A stretch of 64,000 nucleotides of DNA from Ambrosia x helenae (GCA_030844895.1 CM061229.1:106700975-106764974), one strand, 5' to 3'; counted from the first letter of the stretch, positions 49,486-60,974 are shown. A program made the numbers and translations. The notes: generated from the sequence alone by a model not told the origin.

Positions 49486-50415
49486 ACAATCATAATCGTC
49501 TCGTCACCGCTGTTCAACCTTTTAAATCACCAATAATAACTTAACCTGTTTCCACCGATCGTCATACCCATCATCGTCAACCGGCTTAAAGATTAAAATA
49601 CATATGATGATCAAATTTCAGAAACCAATGATTAAAATATATCTTCACTAACAAACTACAGTACCAAACATCATAAATTAGATTAACAAAATTTGCCACA
49701 TAAATGGTACTCATGTACAGAAATGCGTCCAAAACTAATTAATAAAAAAAGCCCATGAATAAAGTTATAAAACAACTTTCTTTGAATTTGATCTAACATA
49801 AATAAAGAATAAAAAAGTCTTCATACCACCCCTGTTTCGACTGACCGTCATACCATCCCTACCAAGTTGATAAAATCAGATCTCATCATCGTACCTCCGC
49901 CTCTAACCCAAATCAGATCTCACCATCGTACCTGTTCGACAACAAACCGGAATTGCCTCCATCGTACCTCCTCCTCTAACCCATGTCTTAGCACCCCCGT
50001 GAGAATTTAGGTAGTGTAAAAATAAACAAAATAGAGAGAGGGAGATGTGAAGGTCGTGGAGTTGATAAAATCTTTGAACTTTGTGGAGATGATAAAATCT
50101 TTGCTAATCAAAATCAAAATGTAATGAAATCTTTAATTTTGTAAGGAGATCTGGAATTAAAAAGAGAGAGAATGTTTTGATAATGTGAAGGTTAGGGGTT
50201 GTTTTTCTAGAATGAGAGAGTGAGAGAAAGAGTACTAGTTTAAAGTGAGAGAGAGACTTTTTCAACTTTTGTCAGGGAGCACAGTAACAAAAACAAAAAT
50301 ACCAAAAGTAACCTTGTAATCAATTTCAAAGTCCCATACGTGGAACAATCACAACCATATAAAAGGGTTTGCATGGTTTTCTCAAGTGAAGGTGGTTTTC
50401 AATCTAGAATTCCCC

Positions 50416-50759
50416 TATATATATATATGTATATATAACCATTCTCGCTCAAATTACATCAAAACGTGCCTCTGCTTTAACAAATTAACAATCACCAAAC
50501 CTTAAACATTCGTAAACCCCATTGTTCATCACCGCGTCATATATGTTATTGGAAATTTTAAATTCACCGTTATTGTTTTCTCTTCCTCTCAAACCCTAAA
50601 TTGTTCATGAATCATATCTTAATGTTGTTAGCGTTTACGTAACGTAGTAGATGTGAGAATAGTTTGTTTATACATGATGTGTGAATCATACACGAAATTT
50701 GAAAGGATAGTGACGATTGATAGTGAAATTAGGGTTTGGTTGTTTTCTTTAATTTGTTA
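50416..50759. other. Short intergenic gap, nothing recognised
   Basis: AT-rich sequence between the TIR element and the Helitron end, no supported feature. Confidence 0.5.
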
Positions 50760-50800
50760 CTAGATATTTGCCCGCGTGGACACGTGGTTCACCAACGTAC
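50760..50800 (-). mobile_element. Probable Helitron 3' terminus
   Basis: Reading the minus strand, GTGTCCACGCGGGCAAATAT is followed by CTAG and then T. Helitrons end in a hairpin-prone GC-rich stretch, a short spacer and CTRR next to a host T (family knowledge). CGTG-TC-CACG gives a short stem here. The helicase remnant just upstream on the same strand supports it. The 5' end (TC) was not located. Confidence 0.6.
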
Positions 50801-50959
50801 AATTATTTGGAGTAGTATAACGTATAAGAAAAATACAGTAGAAATATTTTATTAAAATTTAAAACCAACGAATACAATTTTTATTCAAATATCACTAAAT
50901 ATTTCCTTATACACCACATTTTTTGTTTTAGTTTTGACATTCCCATCACCATAAAGTAT

Positions 50960-51180
50960 AAGTAATTTCACCTCTGCCCTGCTTTTAACTCTTGACAATG
51001 CGACATAAAGTTGCCATGTGAGAATACAGGGTCTCTTAAATACAATCCAACCTTCGATAGAGACTGTCTTTGGCTTTTATTGATGGTCATTGCGAAACAT
51101 ACGGATATTGGGAATTAACGCCTTTGGAACTTCACTAGAATCTTGTTATCAGATGGTATTTGAGGAGCATTATCTAGTAA
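50960..51180 (-). pseudogene. Helitron Rep/helicase C-terminal remnant
   Basis: Minus-strand reading gives FPISVCFAMTINKSQ, then SLSKVGLYLRDPVFSHG and, after a one-base frame change near 51010, LYVALSRVKSRAEV. These are the last conserved motifs (V and VI) of the PIF1-like helicase of Helitrons, which unwinds DNA during rolling-circle transposition. A TAA just before FPISVC and the frameshift show decay. The rest of the helicase is not visible upstream (to the right), where AT-rich repeats take over. Confidence 0.82.
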
Positions 51181-51249
51181 AAAATAAATTGTAGTAAAAC
51201 ATATTTATGATAAAAATTTAAAAGTAAGATACTGTTTGAGTCAGATCAT

Positions 51250-52530
51250 TTAAAATTCGAATTAAATGTTATAATTAAGTCTAAGTGTTACCATTATAGA
51301 TATTAAAATATGAAATACGTAAATAGAACATTTAATATTTGAATATTTATAAAGTTTAATTGAAATCTATCAATTCAAATTTTTGTATTCAAAGTTTGAA
51401 TTTTAACTTGTAAATAATTTGAGAAATTTGTAACTAAAACTATTATTTGTTAAATTTTAAATATATAAAGAAATATCTAATTAGTATATCTCTATTTTAA
51501 AGGTAATAGTAGGATTGTTTGTTACAATTATTAAATTAACTTTAAAAGTTTGAAATTTTTTAAAATATTCAAATCATTCAAAATTCGAATTAAATGCTAT
51601 AATTAAGTCTAATTGTTACCTTTATTATCTAAAATTCAAAATTTAGAATTTTTATAATGTTAACAAAATTTTAAAATTTATATTATAGTTATTGAAATAT
51701 GAAATTATATATTTAAATAGAATATTTAATATTTAATATTTAATATTTGAATAGATATAAATTTTAACTGAAATCTATCAATTCAAATTCTAATAAGCAA
51801 AATTTGAATTTTAACTTGTAACTGATTAGAGAAGTTTATAATCAAAACTATTATTTGTTAAATTTTAAATATATTAGGAAATCTCTAATTATAATAACTC
51901 TATTTTAATGGTCATAGTAGGATTAATTGTTACAACTATTAATTTAAATTCAAAGTTTGATATTTTTTAAAATATTCAGATAATGCAAAATTTGAATTAA
52001 ATGTTATAATTAAGTCTTATTGTTACCATTATTATTCAAAATTTAGAATTCTATAATGTTAAAAAAATTTAAAATTATAGATATCGAAATATGAAGTTAT
52101 ATACTTAAATAGAACATTTAATATTTGAATATTTATAAAGTTTAATTAAAATCGATCAATTCAAATTCTATAAATCAAAATTTGAAAGATTCAAATCATT
52201 CAAAAATTTGAATTAAATATTTTAAATGTGTTAATTAAATCTAAATATAAATGTTACCATATATCTTAAATTCAATTTTTTGAGATTAAATATTTAAATA
52301 AAACATTTAGTATTCAAATATTTTTAAAATTTAACATAAATCTATAATTTCAAATTATAGTATTTAAAATTTTAATTTTTACTTGTAATTAATTTGAGAA
52401 AGTTACAACCAAAATTATTAATTGTTATATTTTAAATATAGTAGGAAATCATAATTTAAAGATAATAAATAGTTTTGTAATGGCGACCATTATTAACTTT
52501 AATAAAAAATTTTAATTTTTTTAAAACATT
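51250..52530. repeat. Degenerate AT-rich repeats
   Basis: A segment AATTNGAATTAAATGTTATAATTAAG followed by TCTAA..GTTACC recurs near 51256, 51581, 51988 and, degraded, 52203, with related sequence between. Irregular spacing (about 330, 406 and 216) suggests an old tandem array with deletions. Confidence 0.7.
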
Positions 52531-52532
52531 AA

Positions 52533-52969
52533 GGGCATGTTTAGATAAACTTATTTGAGGTAAAAATGACTTTTTGTTAAAAGGACTTATCAACTTATGA
52601 CTTTTTAAAAATGAGTTTTTAAAAAAGTGTTTGGATTAGCTTATGTGGTGGGGAAAAACAATAAGTTGATAAGTTAGTTTGTAAAAAAGTGTTTGGTTTA
52701 ACTTATTTAGGTAAAATGACCAAAAAGGGTATAAGGATGGAAGGTGTAAGGATATAATAAGGGCATATAGGTAAATAACCATCAATAAGTTATAAGGAGG
52801 TTCAAAAAGTCATTTCTCCCTTACTTTTCCAAAACAACTTATCATAGGTTTACAAAAAGTTAAAACAAAAAGTCCTTTTCCTTTTGCCAAACACTTTTTG
52901 TAACTTATTATCTTTTTGAAAAAGTTATAAGTTATAAGGAGGTGGAAATAAGGAGAGCCAAACATGCTC
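52533..52969. mobile_element. Tourist-like (PIF/Harbinger) MITE
   Basis: 437 bp with ends GGGCATGTTTAGATAAAC and, on the other strand, GAGCATGTTTGGCTCTCC. Flanked by TAA (52530-52532 and 52970-52972), the 3-bp target type of this superfamily. The interior is AT-rich with many self-complementary AACTTAT/ATAAGTT motifs, no coding capacity. Confidence 0.75.
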
Positions 52970-53229
52970 TAAGTCATTCAAAATGTGTAATTAAAAGCAT
53001 AATTAGTATGTGTAATTTGTTACCATTATTAAACAAAATTCATATTTTGAAATTTTGTCTAATTCGTATTTAAATATTTCGAATTTTAATTTGAAATTTG
53101 AAATTGATAATTATCCATTTAATTAATTACCAATATAAGCTAAACTAATATTAGGATAATATAGGGCAATTAATAGGATCAATTAATGTATTAATAAGAG
53201 TTGACACAACTTATGTAAGGACTTTGAAT

Positions 53230-54880
53230 CATAGTAACTGTGTAAATAAAATGATAATTAGTATGTGTAAATAAAAGGATAATTAGTATATGTAATCATA
53301 ATTATTAAATTAGATGTTTCTAATATTGTGTAAATCATAATAAATGCTAATTATATGCTAAAAATAGTAATATGACAAATCAAAAAATTAAACATTTATT
53401 TTGTGTTTAAATGTCTTTAATTTTAAAAACCAGATTTTTTAAAATTTTTGATTTTGAATGCTTGAAAACAAAGTAATTCAAATGAAAATAGGCGTATTAA
53501 TTATGATGAAAAAACTTCAAATTTAACTTTGTTTATAAATGTATTTATATTTATATAGGATTAATAATTTTGTGTTTAAAGGTTATTAATGAAATGGTAA
53601 TCACAATTATTAACATTGGATGTTTCCAATATTGTGTAAATCATGATAAATGCTAATTATATGCTAAAAATAGTAATGTGACAAATCAAAGAATTAAGCA
53701 TTTATTTTGTGTTTAAATGTCTTTAATTTTAGAAATCTGGATTTTTTTTTTAAATTTTGATTTTGAATGTTTGAAAACAAAGTAATTCAAATGAAAATAG
53801 GCGTATTAATTATGATGAAAAAAATTCAAATTTAACTTTGTTTATAAATGTATTTATATTTATATAGGATTAATAATTTTGTGTTTAAAGGTTATTAATG
53901 AAATGGTAATCACAATTATTAACATTGGATGTTTCCAATATTGTGTAAATCATAATAAATGCTAATTATATGCTAAAAATAGTAATGTGACAAATCAAAG
54001 AATTAAGCATTTATTTTGTGTTTAAATGTCTTTAATTTTAAAATCTGGATTTTTTTTTAAATTTTGATTGTGAACGTTTGAAAACAAAGTAATTCAAATG
54101 AAAATATGCGTATTAATTATGATGAAAAAAATTCAAATTTAACTTTGTTTATAAATGTATTTATATTTATATAGGATTAATAATTTTGTGTTTAAAGGTT
54201 ATTAATGAAATGATAATCATAATTATTAACATTAGAGGTTTCTAATATTGTGTAAATCATGATAAATGCTAATTATATGCTAAAAATAGTAATGTGACAA
54301 ATCAAAGAATTAAGCATTTATTTTGTGTTTAAATGTCTTTAATTTTAAAAACCGGATTTTTTTTTTAAAAATTTTGATTTTGAATGTTTAAAAATACATT
54401 TATAAATGTATTTATATATGATTAATAATTTTGTGTTTAAAGGTTATCAATTAAATGGTAATCATAATTATTAACATTAGATGTTTCCAATATTGTGTAA
54501 ATCATAATAAATGCTAATTATACGCTAAAAATAGTAATGTGACAAATTAAAGAATTAGGCATTTATTTTGTGTTTAAATGTCTTTAATTTTAAAAACCAG
54601 ATTTTTTTTAAAATTTTTTTGTGTTTAAAGGTTATTAATGAAATGGTAATCATAATTATTAACATTAGATGTTTTCAATGTTGCGTAAATCATGATAAAT
54701 GTTAATTATACGGTAAAAATAGTAATGTGACAAATCAAATAATTAAGCATTTATTTTGTGTTTAAATGTCTTTAATTTTAAAAACCGGATTTTATTTTAA
54801 ATTTTGATTTTGAATGTTTGAAAATAAAGTAATTCAAATGAAATTAGGCGTATTAATTATGATGAATTTAACTTATTACC
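53230..54880. repeat. Satellite-like tandem array, about 307-bp unit
   Basis: The landmark GTTTCTAATATTGTGTAAATC (or close variant) begins near 53314, 53620, 53929, 54236, 54481 and 54669, spacing 306, 309, 307, 245 and 188. The later units carry internal deletions. Each full unit also has TGACAAATCAAAGAATTAAG and TAGGCGTATTAATTATGATG. Non-coding. Confidence 0.9.
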
Positions 54881-55128
54881 AATATAAATTACAATAAATT
54901 TAGTAAATGAGTAATTTGAATGTAATAAGGAAATTTAATGAGTTCCTAATTTAAGTCATTTTATTTTCTCATTTTCATTTAATGTTTTTTGTTTTTTAAA
55001 AAAAATGTAAAAAGACTAAAACGTGAAAAATAAATAAGTAAATACATTAAAAAGTTTACAATCAAGGTTTTATTGATGATATAATCACACCTGAGCTAGA
55101 GAGTTGGATTTTATGAATTACAACATAC
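54881..55128. other. AT-rich sequence next to the VPS34 exon
   Basis: On the minus strand this follows the VPS34 exon's donor and may include intron remnant. The next VPS34 exon is not found. Confidence 0.4.
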
Positions 55129-55228
55129 CTTCATCATGTCTAGTGGCTAATACCCTGTATGGTGTTAAATGTAAGTCAAGATTTTCCAACTTAAGCAGAC
55201 GATCCATGAGTGAAACCATTTGAACAAC
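55129..55228 (-). pseudogene. VPS34: Single exon of a VPS34-type phosphatidylinositol 3-kinase
   Basis: Minus-strand AG at 55230-55229 and GT at 55128-55127 bound a 100-nt exon encoding VVQMVSLMDRLLKLENLDLH, then TPYRVLAT and DEG. This is the N-lobe/ATP-site-adjacent part of the class III PI3-kinase catalytic domain, which makes PI3P for endosomes and autophagy (family knowledge). Frame is open over 33 codons and splice sites are intact, but no neighbouring exon was found within several kb on either side. It is therefore a fragment, possibly carried by the decayed Helitron to its left (inference). Confidence 0.85.
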
Positions 55229-55504
55229 CTACACAAATGAATTTCAGGGGATATTATTTCCGAAGAAAAAAACATAATGAATTTCCAACACAGAAATCTT
55301 AGAAATATTTAATTTACATTTTTTAATGTGTGTGATTGAAAGAAAACGTGTAATTAAAATTAATTCACTCAAATCTCTAAATGTAAAAGATTTTGACATT
55401 TGAAGAAACAAATAGTCTCACCACCTATTAAGGATGATAAGATTACTAGTATCCACAGAGTTGATCCTTCACTAGCAGCTATGGAACAAAGGACCTGCAA
55501 AGGA

Positions 55505-55976
55505 GAATGTTTGTGTGGGTGTGGAGACGACTACACGAGGTAGTTGTTTATAACAAAAACGGGGTGAATGGGGATACTATCTAGTATGATAGCTCTCCAG
55601 GTCAGTAGAAAGTGTCCTCTCCTATTGGGGGTGTGACCCCTTTTATAGGAGAGTCCGTATGCCACCATTACCCAAGTCCTAACCATGGTTAGGTTGTCTC
55701 AATCACCCTTAATTATGTTAATAAGGTGATATATGGAAAGCTAAATTGAAGGGAATAGTGGAATCGAGTACCGCCTTAATTGGTGTAGTTACGTGATTCA
55801 TGCATGGCTATTGACCATGCATGATATTCGCCTTGACCGGTATATGACCAACCTTTGACTGTTGACTGAGCATTTAATGAGCTTTGACCAAGTCCTGCGC
55901 GTGGCTTTCTTCTGCGTGCTAGTATTGTGCCGGGTTTGGGTACGCAAAATGGTTTATTCAGTACCCAATCCCATCA
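55505..55976 (-). repeat. 3' LTR of the Tat element (left end approximate)
   Basis: Boundary at 55976 is set by TG (minus TGATGGGATTGGG) next to the polypurine tract. The left end is placed only roughly, by a TG near 55505-55510, since no second LTR is in the window. A TATA box on the minus strand (55647-55641, TATAAAA) sits in an 8-bp-stem inverted repeat, CTCTCCTA 55617-55624 / TAGGAGAG 55646-55653. Confidence 0.65.
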
Positions 55977-55990
55977 AGTCCCCCCAATCC
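55977..55990 (-). promoter_or_regulatory. Polypurine tract of the Tat element
   Basis: Minus-strand GGATTGGGGGGACT abuts the LTR, expected plus-strand primer. Confidence 0.8.
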
Positions 55991-56415
55991 AGTGTGTCTC
56001 TTATCTAAGAAGTAATGAAGAGATGTGAGGGATGCTGGACTTATTTGTAGTGAGTTGTTGCCTATGGTCTTTCCGCTGCTTACTGCCTTTACGTGTGTGT
56101 GTTAAGATAAGACGATCTGTGTTTGCGTAAATCTTGTGCGGAGAACGGGTTTTGAAATTTACGTCAGCTGTCCGCAATAATTGAGACACGTCAGTTTGCA
56201 TGTGTGGACAGTTGTCACTTCCCCCTTTTATTTGAAAATTTGTGGTCCATATGGCGAGTGGAATTGACGTGACTTCTGTCAGTTGAGACGTGTGCAGAGA
56301 CGTTTGAGCGGCGGTTGTCAGGCGAGTGGGCGCGTGAGGCGCGTGTGACGTCGGTTTGTTTTCCACTACACACGTGTCATTACCCCATTGGGCTCATCTC
56401 CGAAAAGCCTGTTCA

Positions 56416-56450
56416 TGACGTCAGGCACATTAATTGCAAAGCCTATAAAT
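56416..56450 (+). promoter_or_regulatory. Promoter-like site of the antisense gene
   Basis: TGACGTCA (56416-56423) lies about 20 bases before TATAAAT (56444-56450), which is about 100 bp before ATG 56547. Together they suggest a dedicated plus-strand promoter inside the minus-strand element. Confidence 0.55.
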
Positions 56451-56546
56451 TAAATTTTGAATGTTGCTTTTCCATTTCAACTGTTTCAGAGTTTGAATTT
56501 CTTTCTTCAACGTCTCTATTTTCCCAAAACCACCATATCTTTCACT

Positions 56547-59500
56547 ATGTCGCAAGATTCCCAAGATGTGCAGGAGTCAAGTAAAACATCAGATTCCGTT
56601 AAAGATCTGGGGAAAGAATCATCCAAAAGTATAGAGGCCACCACTATCAAGTGGGATGAAGCCTCCTATTTGAGTTTTCTTGATCAGTACGGCATTTTGC
56701 CGGAATGGGAGCCTGAACTTCCTGCTGAGGGAAAAACTGCTTTGAAGGCCCCTCCTGGTAAAATTGCCTTGTACGCTGCAACGTTTACCAAGTGCTGCTT
56801 CCGTCTGCCAGCCACCAAGTTTGTGGTGGACGTGTTGTTGAAATATGGAGTGCACCCTACACAATTGACCCTTTATGGGTGGTGCCGAATATTGCATTTT
56901 GAAGCTACATGCCGATCGTTGGAGATTGAACCTACCTGGGAGAGATTGAATGTGTTCTATGTTCTTGAAGCAGCACGTGGTGGGAGTGGTTGGTTCAGTT
57001 TAGGTATTCGCCGGAAAATTAAACAGCTTGTATCGGAGAAAGTGAAGTCCATGTACGAATGGAAAGACAAGTTTTTCTATATCAAACATGGTGTGATTCC
57101 TGCACTCTTCCAATGGATGGTGTTAGGTTTGAAGGAAAAGATTGCTGAATTCCCCCTATGGTGGGATTTAAAGATCAAGATTGGTATAAAACGTTCTGTG
57201 ATCATGCTACTCCCTTGATGATGGATGAATGTCCGGAGAGCATGTTGAATTTGCTGGGAATTAGCCTTATCTGCCCTGAGGGTCAGGATCCAAATCCCCC
57301 AAAAGGTATTGAAGTTATATTTGTTTTTTGTCTCATAGTCTTGCTTTGTGTTATTGCTCACATGTTTCTTATTCATCCAGATGTCTCCCTGTTTCAACTG
57401 TTTGCCAAGCGTGGTGAGGCGAAGGTATTGTATACTCCGGTTGTTGCCGGTGTGCCGCGCTTGTCTGAGAGAACACGTGGGAATTTTTTGCATCCCAATC
57501 TTGTAGATCATCCGAAGCAGTATGTTCGGACAGGTTTGTGAACTTTACACGTACGTTTTGTTATGATTATTTTCCTTTTATATATGCGAAGGAAGCGCAT
57601 TAGGTACGCGTTCTGCGTACTGATTCAGCGCATTCTTCGTGGTAGGTGCGGGTATACAACCCCGCAGGAAAGCTAAAAATGATGTTGAGGAAGTTACTTC
57701 AGAGCGCAAGGAGTCCTTTGGTTAGTCTTTGTAACTTCTTAACTCATTCCTTACGCATAGTTTAATTTGATACAGATGTGGTTACCGCGCCAGGAACTAG
57801 TACTTCGAGGAAGCGCGCTATGGCCAGCAAGAGGGCCAAACCACCCGCTGCGCCCATCATAGTTGAAGAAGTTGACGAAGATTTGACAGAGTCTGACACG
57901 GAACTGGAGCATAAGCGCGCTAGGCGCTCTTCTCCCATCCGCCAGTCGGGTGATGTTGCTGAGGATTTATATCAGCAGAGAATCACCGAGCTGGATCAAA
58001 AACAAGTACAAGTTCCTCAATCTTCAGTTGGGAATCTGGATGCCACCCGACCGGAACCAATTTCCGCAGTTCCGGTAAATGTATTCAAACCATTGACGTG
58101 GCCGTCCACGGACAAGCTGGAGATTCCTGTTAAACCTCCGCCTATACGCGAGAATTTGCCTATGAAGACTTTGAGGCATCTATCTAGTACATACGTTTTT
58201 CTTCCCTCTTTACCACGTTTGTGATAAACTTGTTAAAATACTGTGAACAACATTTTATGTAGGGCAACATCCTTTTGCAGAATCTCGGAAGAAGCATTCT
58301 TTTGTGGCGTTGAAGGATGTATCCTTGTCTGTTCAGCCGACTGACGTGACCGCGCAAGTGATACCGGTTACAGCTGAGACGGTTGTTGATGAAAATTTGC
58401 TGTCTCAATCTAAGCCAATCCCAGGGGATTTGGGTATTGAAGTGGAGAAGGATGTTATGCCGCAGGGTGAGCCTGCCCAAGATGAGTTGGTGACTGATAT
58501 TGAGAAGGATGTTGGTAAGGGAGTGGATGAGTCTGAAACTCCGAATCTGGGAACAGGTTGTCTTGATTTGATGAAGCAGGTGCATGAGCCAAGCCCGTCA
58601 CAAGGATTTGAAGCGGCGCTTGATAGTGGGAAGAAGGATCAAGTTATAGCTGAGAATCCATCCAGGTTCAAGCGCACAGTGGTTGAGTCTACTGTTGTTT
58701 ACACTGACACTTCCGCCAGTGTTGGTGGTAACTCTGGTCCTCGGCGGAGAATGTTTTCCTCGCGCCCAGCTGACTCCTCTAGACCATATCAGCCGCGTTG
58801 GGATATCCTGGATACAACTCGATTTACAAATGCGCTTGATGCGCAAGAGTTTGTTATGATGTCCGTTCCTCCTGCGGAACGCGATTACCAGGATAGTGTT
58901 GACCGTCGCTCTTTATTCATTGACATGGCAATGAACCTTTCTCTGGGTGTCAGCGGTCTTGGTTCTCTTATTAGGCGCGAGAATGAGTTTCAAAGAGATT
59001 ACCAGAATTTGAAAGATTTTGAAGCTGCGTTGTTGGGGCGGGAAGAAGAGTTCCAGCGTGCCCGTCATGACATTCGTGCCGAGATTGAGCATCACCAAAA
59101 GGTTGCTCGTGATGCTGTGGAGGAGTTGGAGAGAGTGAAGAAGGAGAAGGCTGATGCTTCTCATGCTTGGTCCGTAGCTTGTAAGAGGACCAACCTTGAA
59201 ACTGAGCAATTGCGGGCCTCCATTAAAGAATTGAAGCTTGAAAATGCCAATTTGAAGAAAGAGGTGGAGCAAAGCCGGGCAGTGTCCGAAGAGAAGTAAG
59301 CGGAACTTGCTGATGCTATTCAAAAGTATAATTCTCAGCATGATGAACTTATTCGCGCAACTTCTTCTTTATCTGATGCGGAGACCAAAATGAAGGAGCT
59401 GACTTTGGAGAACGCCCAGATCTAGGAAGAGAAAGCCTTGGCGGAGTCCTCTTGCACGCAGGCAAAAATGGAATTAGACAAAGTGCAGGCTTTGTTTGGG

Positions 59501-60092
59501 CAAGCCACTGAAATGGCTGTTGCTGCCAATGAGAGGATTGCATGGTTGATGGGCGATGGAGTTGCTGGGGTAAGTCATAAAATCTTCCTTTTGTATTCTG
59601 GTTATTGGCTTATGAATTTTGTTTCATGTGCTATCTTATGTTGCGCAGGTATTCAAGCGTGTTTGGAACGATCCTGCGCTGACAGAAGTGATTGCTCGCA
59701 TCTCCAGTTCTTTCGTAAAACAAGGGATCAAGGTCGGTTTCTCAGAAGGCTTTTGCCACCATGCTGAGGGCAAGGAAAAGGAATCCGGACCGTATGAGAA
59801 TGAGTCATACGATGATGAACTGCTCAAGGCCTATGATGATTACAAGCATCTTAAGTTTGAAGTCTTTGACTTGTTAGAAGCTTGCGCGAAGACAGATGAT
59901 CCTGCTGGGGAGCTGCGCAATTATTTTATCAAGTCTGACCGTCTTGGTGCGGAGCTTGCTGAAAAAGCGCAGATGGAAGAGAAGGCCAAAACGGTGGCAA
60001 CTGATGGTGAGGCAGGAACGTCATCCGCTGCTGAAGAAAAGCGCGCAGAGGGCGCTGGGAGTGATGATATCTCCCAATATATGAACCTTTAG
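56547..60092 (+). pseudogene. Multi-exon antisense gene of the Tat element ('gypsy-type transposase' domain ORF)
   Basis: Role unknown. Six exons fit GT/AG sites and reading phase: 56547-57305, 57381-57533, 57646-57720, 57776-58186, 58263-59569 (or from 58281) and 59649-60092. Exon 1 begins MSQDSQDVQESSKTSD and carries a globular domain (FATFTK-like to WFSLGIRRKI) of the kind named 'putative gypsy-type transposase' in plant proteins, with no transposase activity shown. Exon 4 has a basic, nuclear-signal-like KRAMASKRAK. Exon 5 has a long coiled coil (EELERVKKEKADASH to VEQSRAVSEE). The end is acidic. Lesions: an extra base in the C run near 57160 shifts exon 1, and in-frame stops at 59297-59299 and 59423-59425 cut the coiled coil. 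Runs convergently with pol. Confidence 0.78.
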
Positions 60093-60443
60093 TTTTTTAT
60101 GTATGATGAACATTGTTGCTTTACTTTGACTACATTTCTTGTCATGAACACTGTAGTTTTTGTGTATGTTGAACAGTGTGGCTTTTGTGCTTTTTATATT
60201 CCACGTCTGCATGGTAATCATTGGATGATGTCATCTTTTATACATCTGACGCAGGTGGCTGTCAGTCTGCCCCTGATGTGACGGTTGTAACGGTGGTGGC
60301 ATAATGCCTGTCAGACTTCCCTAGGGTAATTGAGTGGTTACCATTAATGGTAATTAATGGTTGTAACCTCTCTCCTCTATATATAGTAAGTGCATCTTCA
60401 TTTCTTCATATACTTAAAAATTTACACCATTTTCTCTGAAAAA
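60093..60443 (+). promoter_or_regulatory. Spacer with TATA-like box before the small antisense gene
   Basis: After the first antisense gene. TATATATA at 60378-60385, 58 bases before ATG 60444. Upstream sequence resembles that before 56547 in general composition only. Confidence 0.5.
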
Positions 60444-60719
60444 ATGGCGTCCAACTCCTCAAGCAATGTTCTAAGTGCCAAGGAGATTTCAGCAATGCAG
60501 GGTATCATCCGATTGTCCCGTCATCCTGATCATGATTGTTCTTCCACCGATGCTCTTGATCGTTTGGCAGAACATTGTGCATTCCTGCTTTCACAAGAGG
60601 ACATGCGTCCTGATTACTTAGATGATCAGGGTACCTCTGATGGAAAGCCTTTAAAGATGAAGAAGCTATCTAAGCTGGGAGATGTGAAGAAGACGACCAC
60701 CAAGAAGATTAGGGGTTAG
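60444..60719 (+). CDS. Small antisense ORF of the Tat element, 91 residues, unknown function
   Basis: Starts MASNSSSNVLSAKEISAMQG and ends with a Lys/Thr-rich tail (KKTTTKKIRG). The middle is acidic, with LAEHCAFLLSQEDM. I chose ATG 60444 over the upstream in-frame ATG at 60390 because the TATA-like box is at 60378-60385, so 60390 would sit upstream of or at the start site, and because MASN is a conventional start. No known domain recognised. Intact, and faces pol, whose stop is 255 bp away. Could be a DNA-binding or nuclear accessory protein of the element, but nothing shows this. Confidence 0.55.
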   Translation: MASNSSSNVLSAKEISAMQGIIRLSRHPDHDCSSTDALDRLAEHCAFLLSQEDMRPDYLDDQGTSDGKPLKMKKLSKLGDVKKTTTKKIRG

Positions 60720-60974
60720 GATATTTATCCTATGTGGGAGTCTTTATGTGTAAAGTATTTTCTTTTTGAGTGGTTGTTGGATCACTGTGTCTATGGGGTT
60801 TTAGTTTGTATGTTTGGTAGTTCCCCCTTTTTTGGTAGTTTGGTATATGTGATAGTGGTCTATGCTTTTGGTATGTAGTTTGTATTTGCTGACCACCAGT
60901 ATGTATAAAAAATGCTTTTTGTAATATAAATGAACTTGGACATCAATTCCTTATTACAAAATTATTGTAGTAGG
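60720..60974. other. Convergent 3' ends between small antisense ORF and pol
   Basis: T-rich on plus strand, with ATAAA-type possible polyadenylation signals in both directions. No coding sequence seen. Confidence 0.5.

Larger units (their letters stand above)
48944..50415. mobile_element. TIR DNA transposon, non-autonomous, MULE-like appearance
   Basis: The first about 60 bp (GGGGAAGGATATTTTCGAAA onwards) and the reverse complement of the last about 60 bp (GGGGAATTCTAGATTGAAAA onwards) are related: both carry CACTTNAGAAAACC about 35 bp in. Both ends sit in (TA)n of about ten bases, which could be a 9-10 bp target duplication but is low in complexity. The inside has a CT-rich run and tandem repeats, with no transposase. 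Superfamily is a guess from long degenerate inverted ends. Confidence 0.6.

Noticed and set aside
52000..54900. Centromeric satellite
   Set aside because: The array is short (about six units), partly deleted and embedded in mixed repeats; nothing in the sequence points to a centromere.
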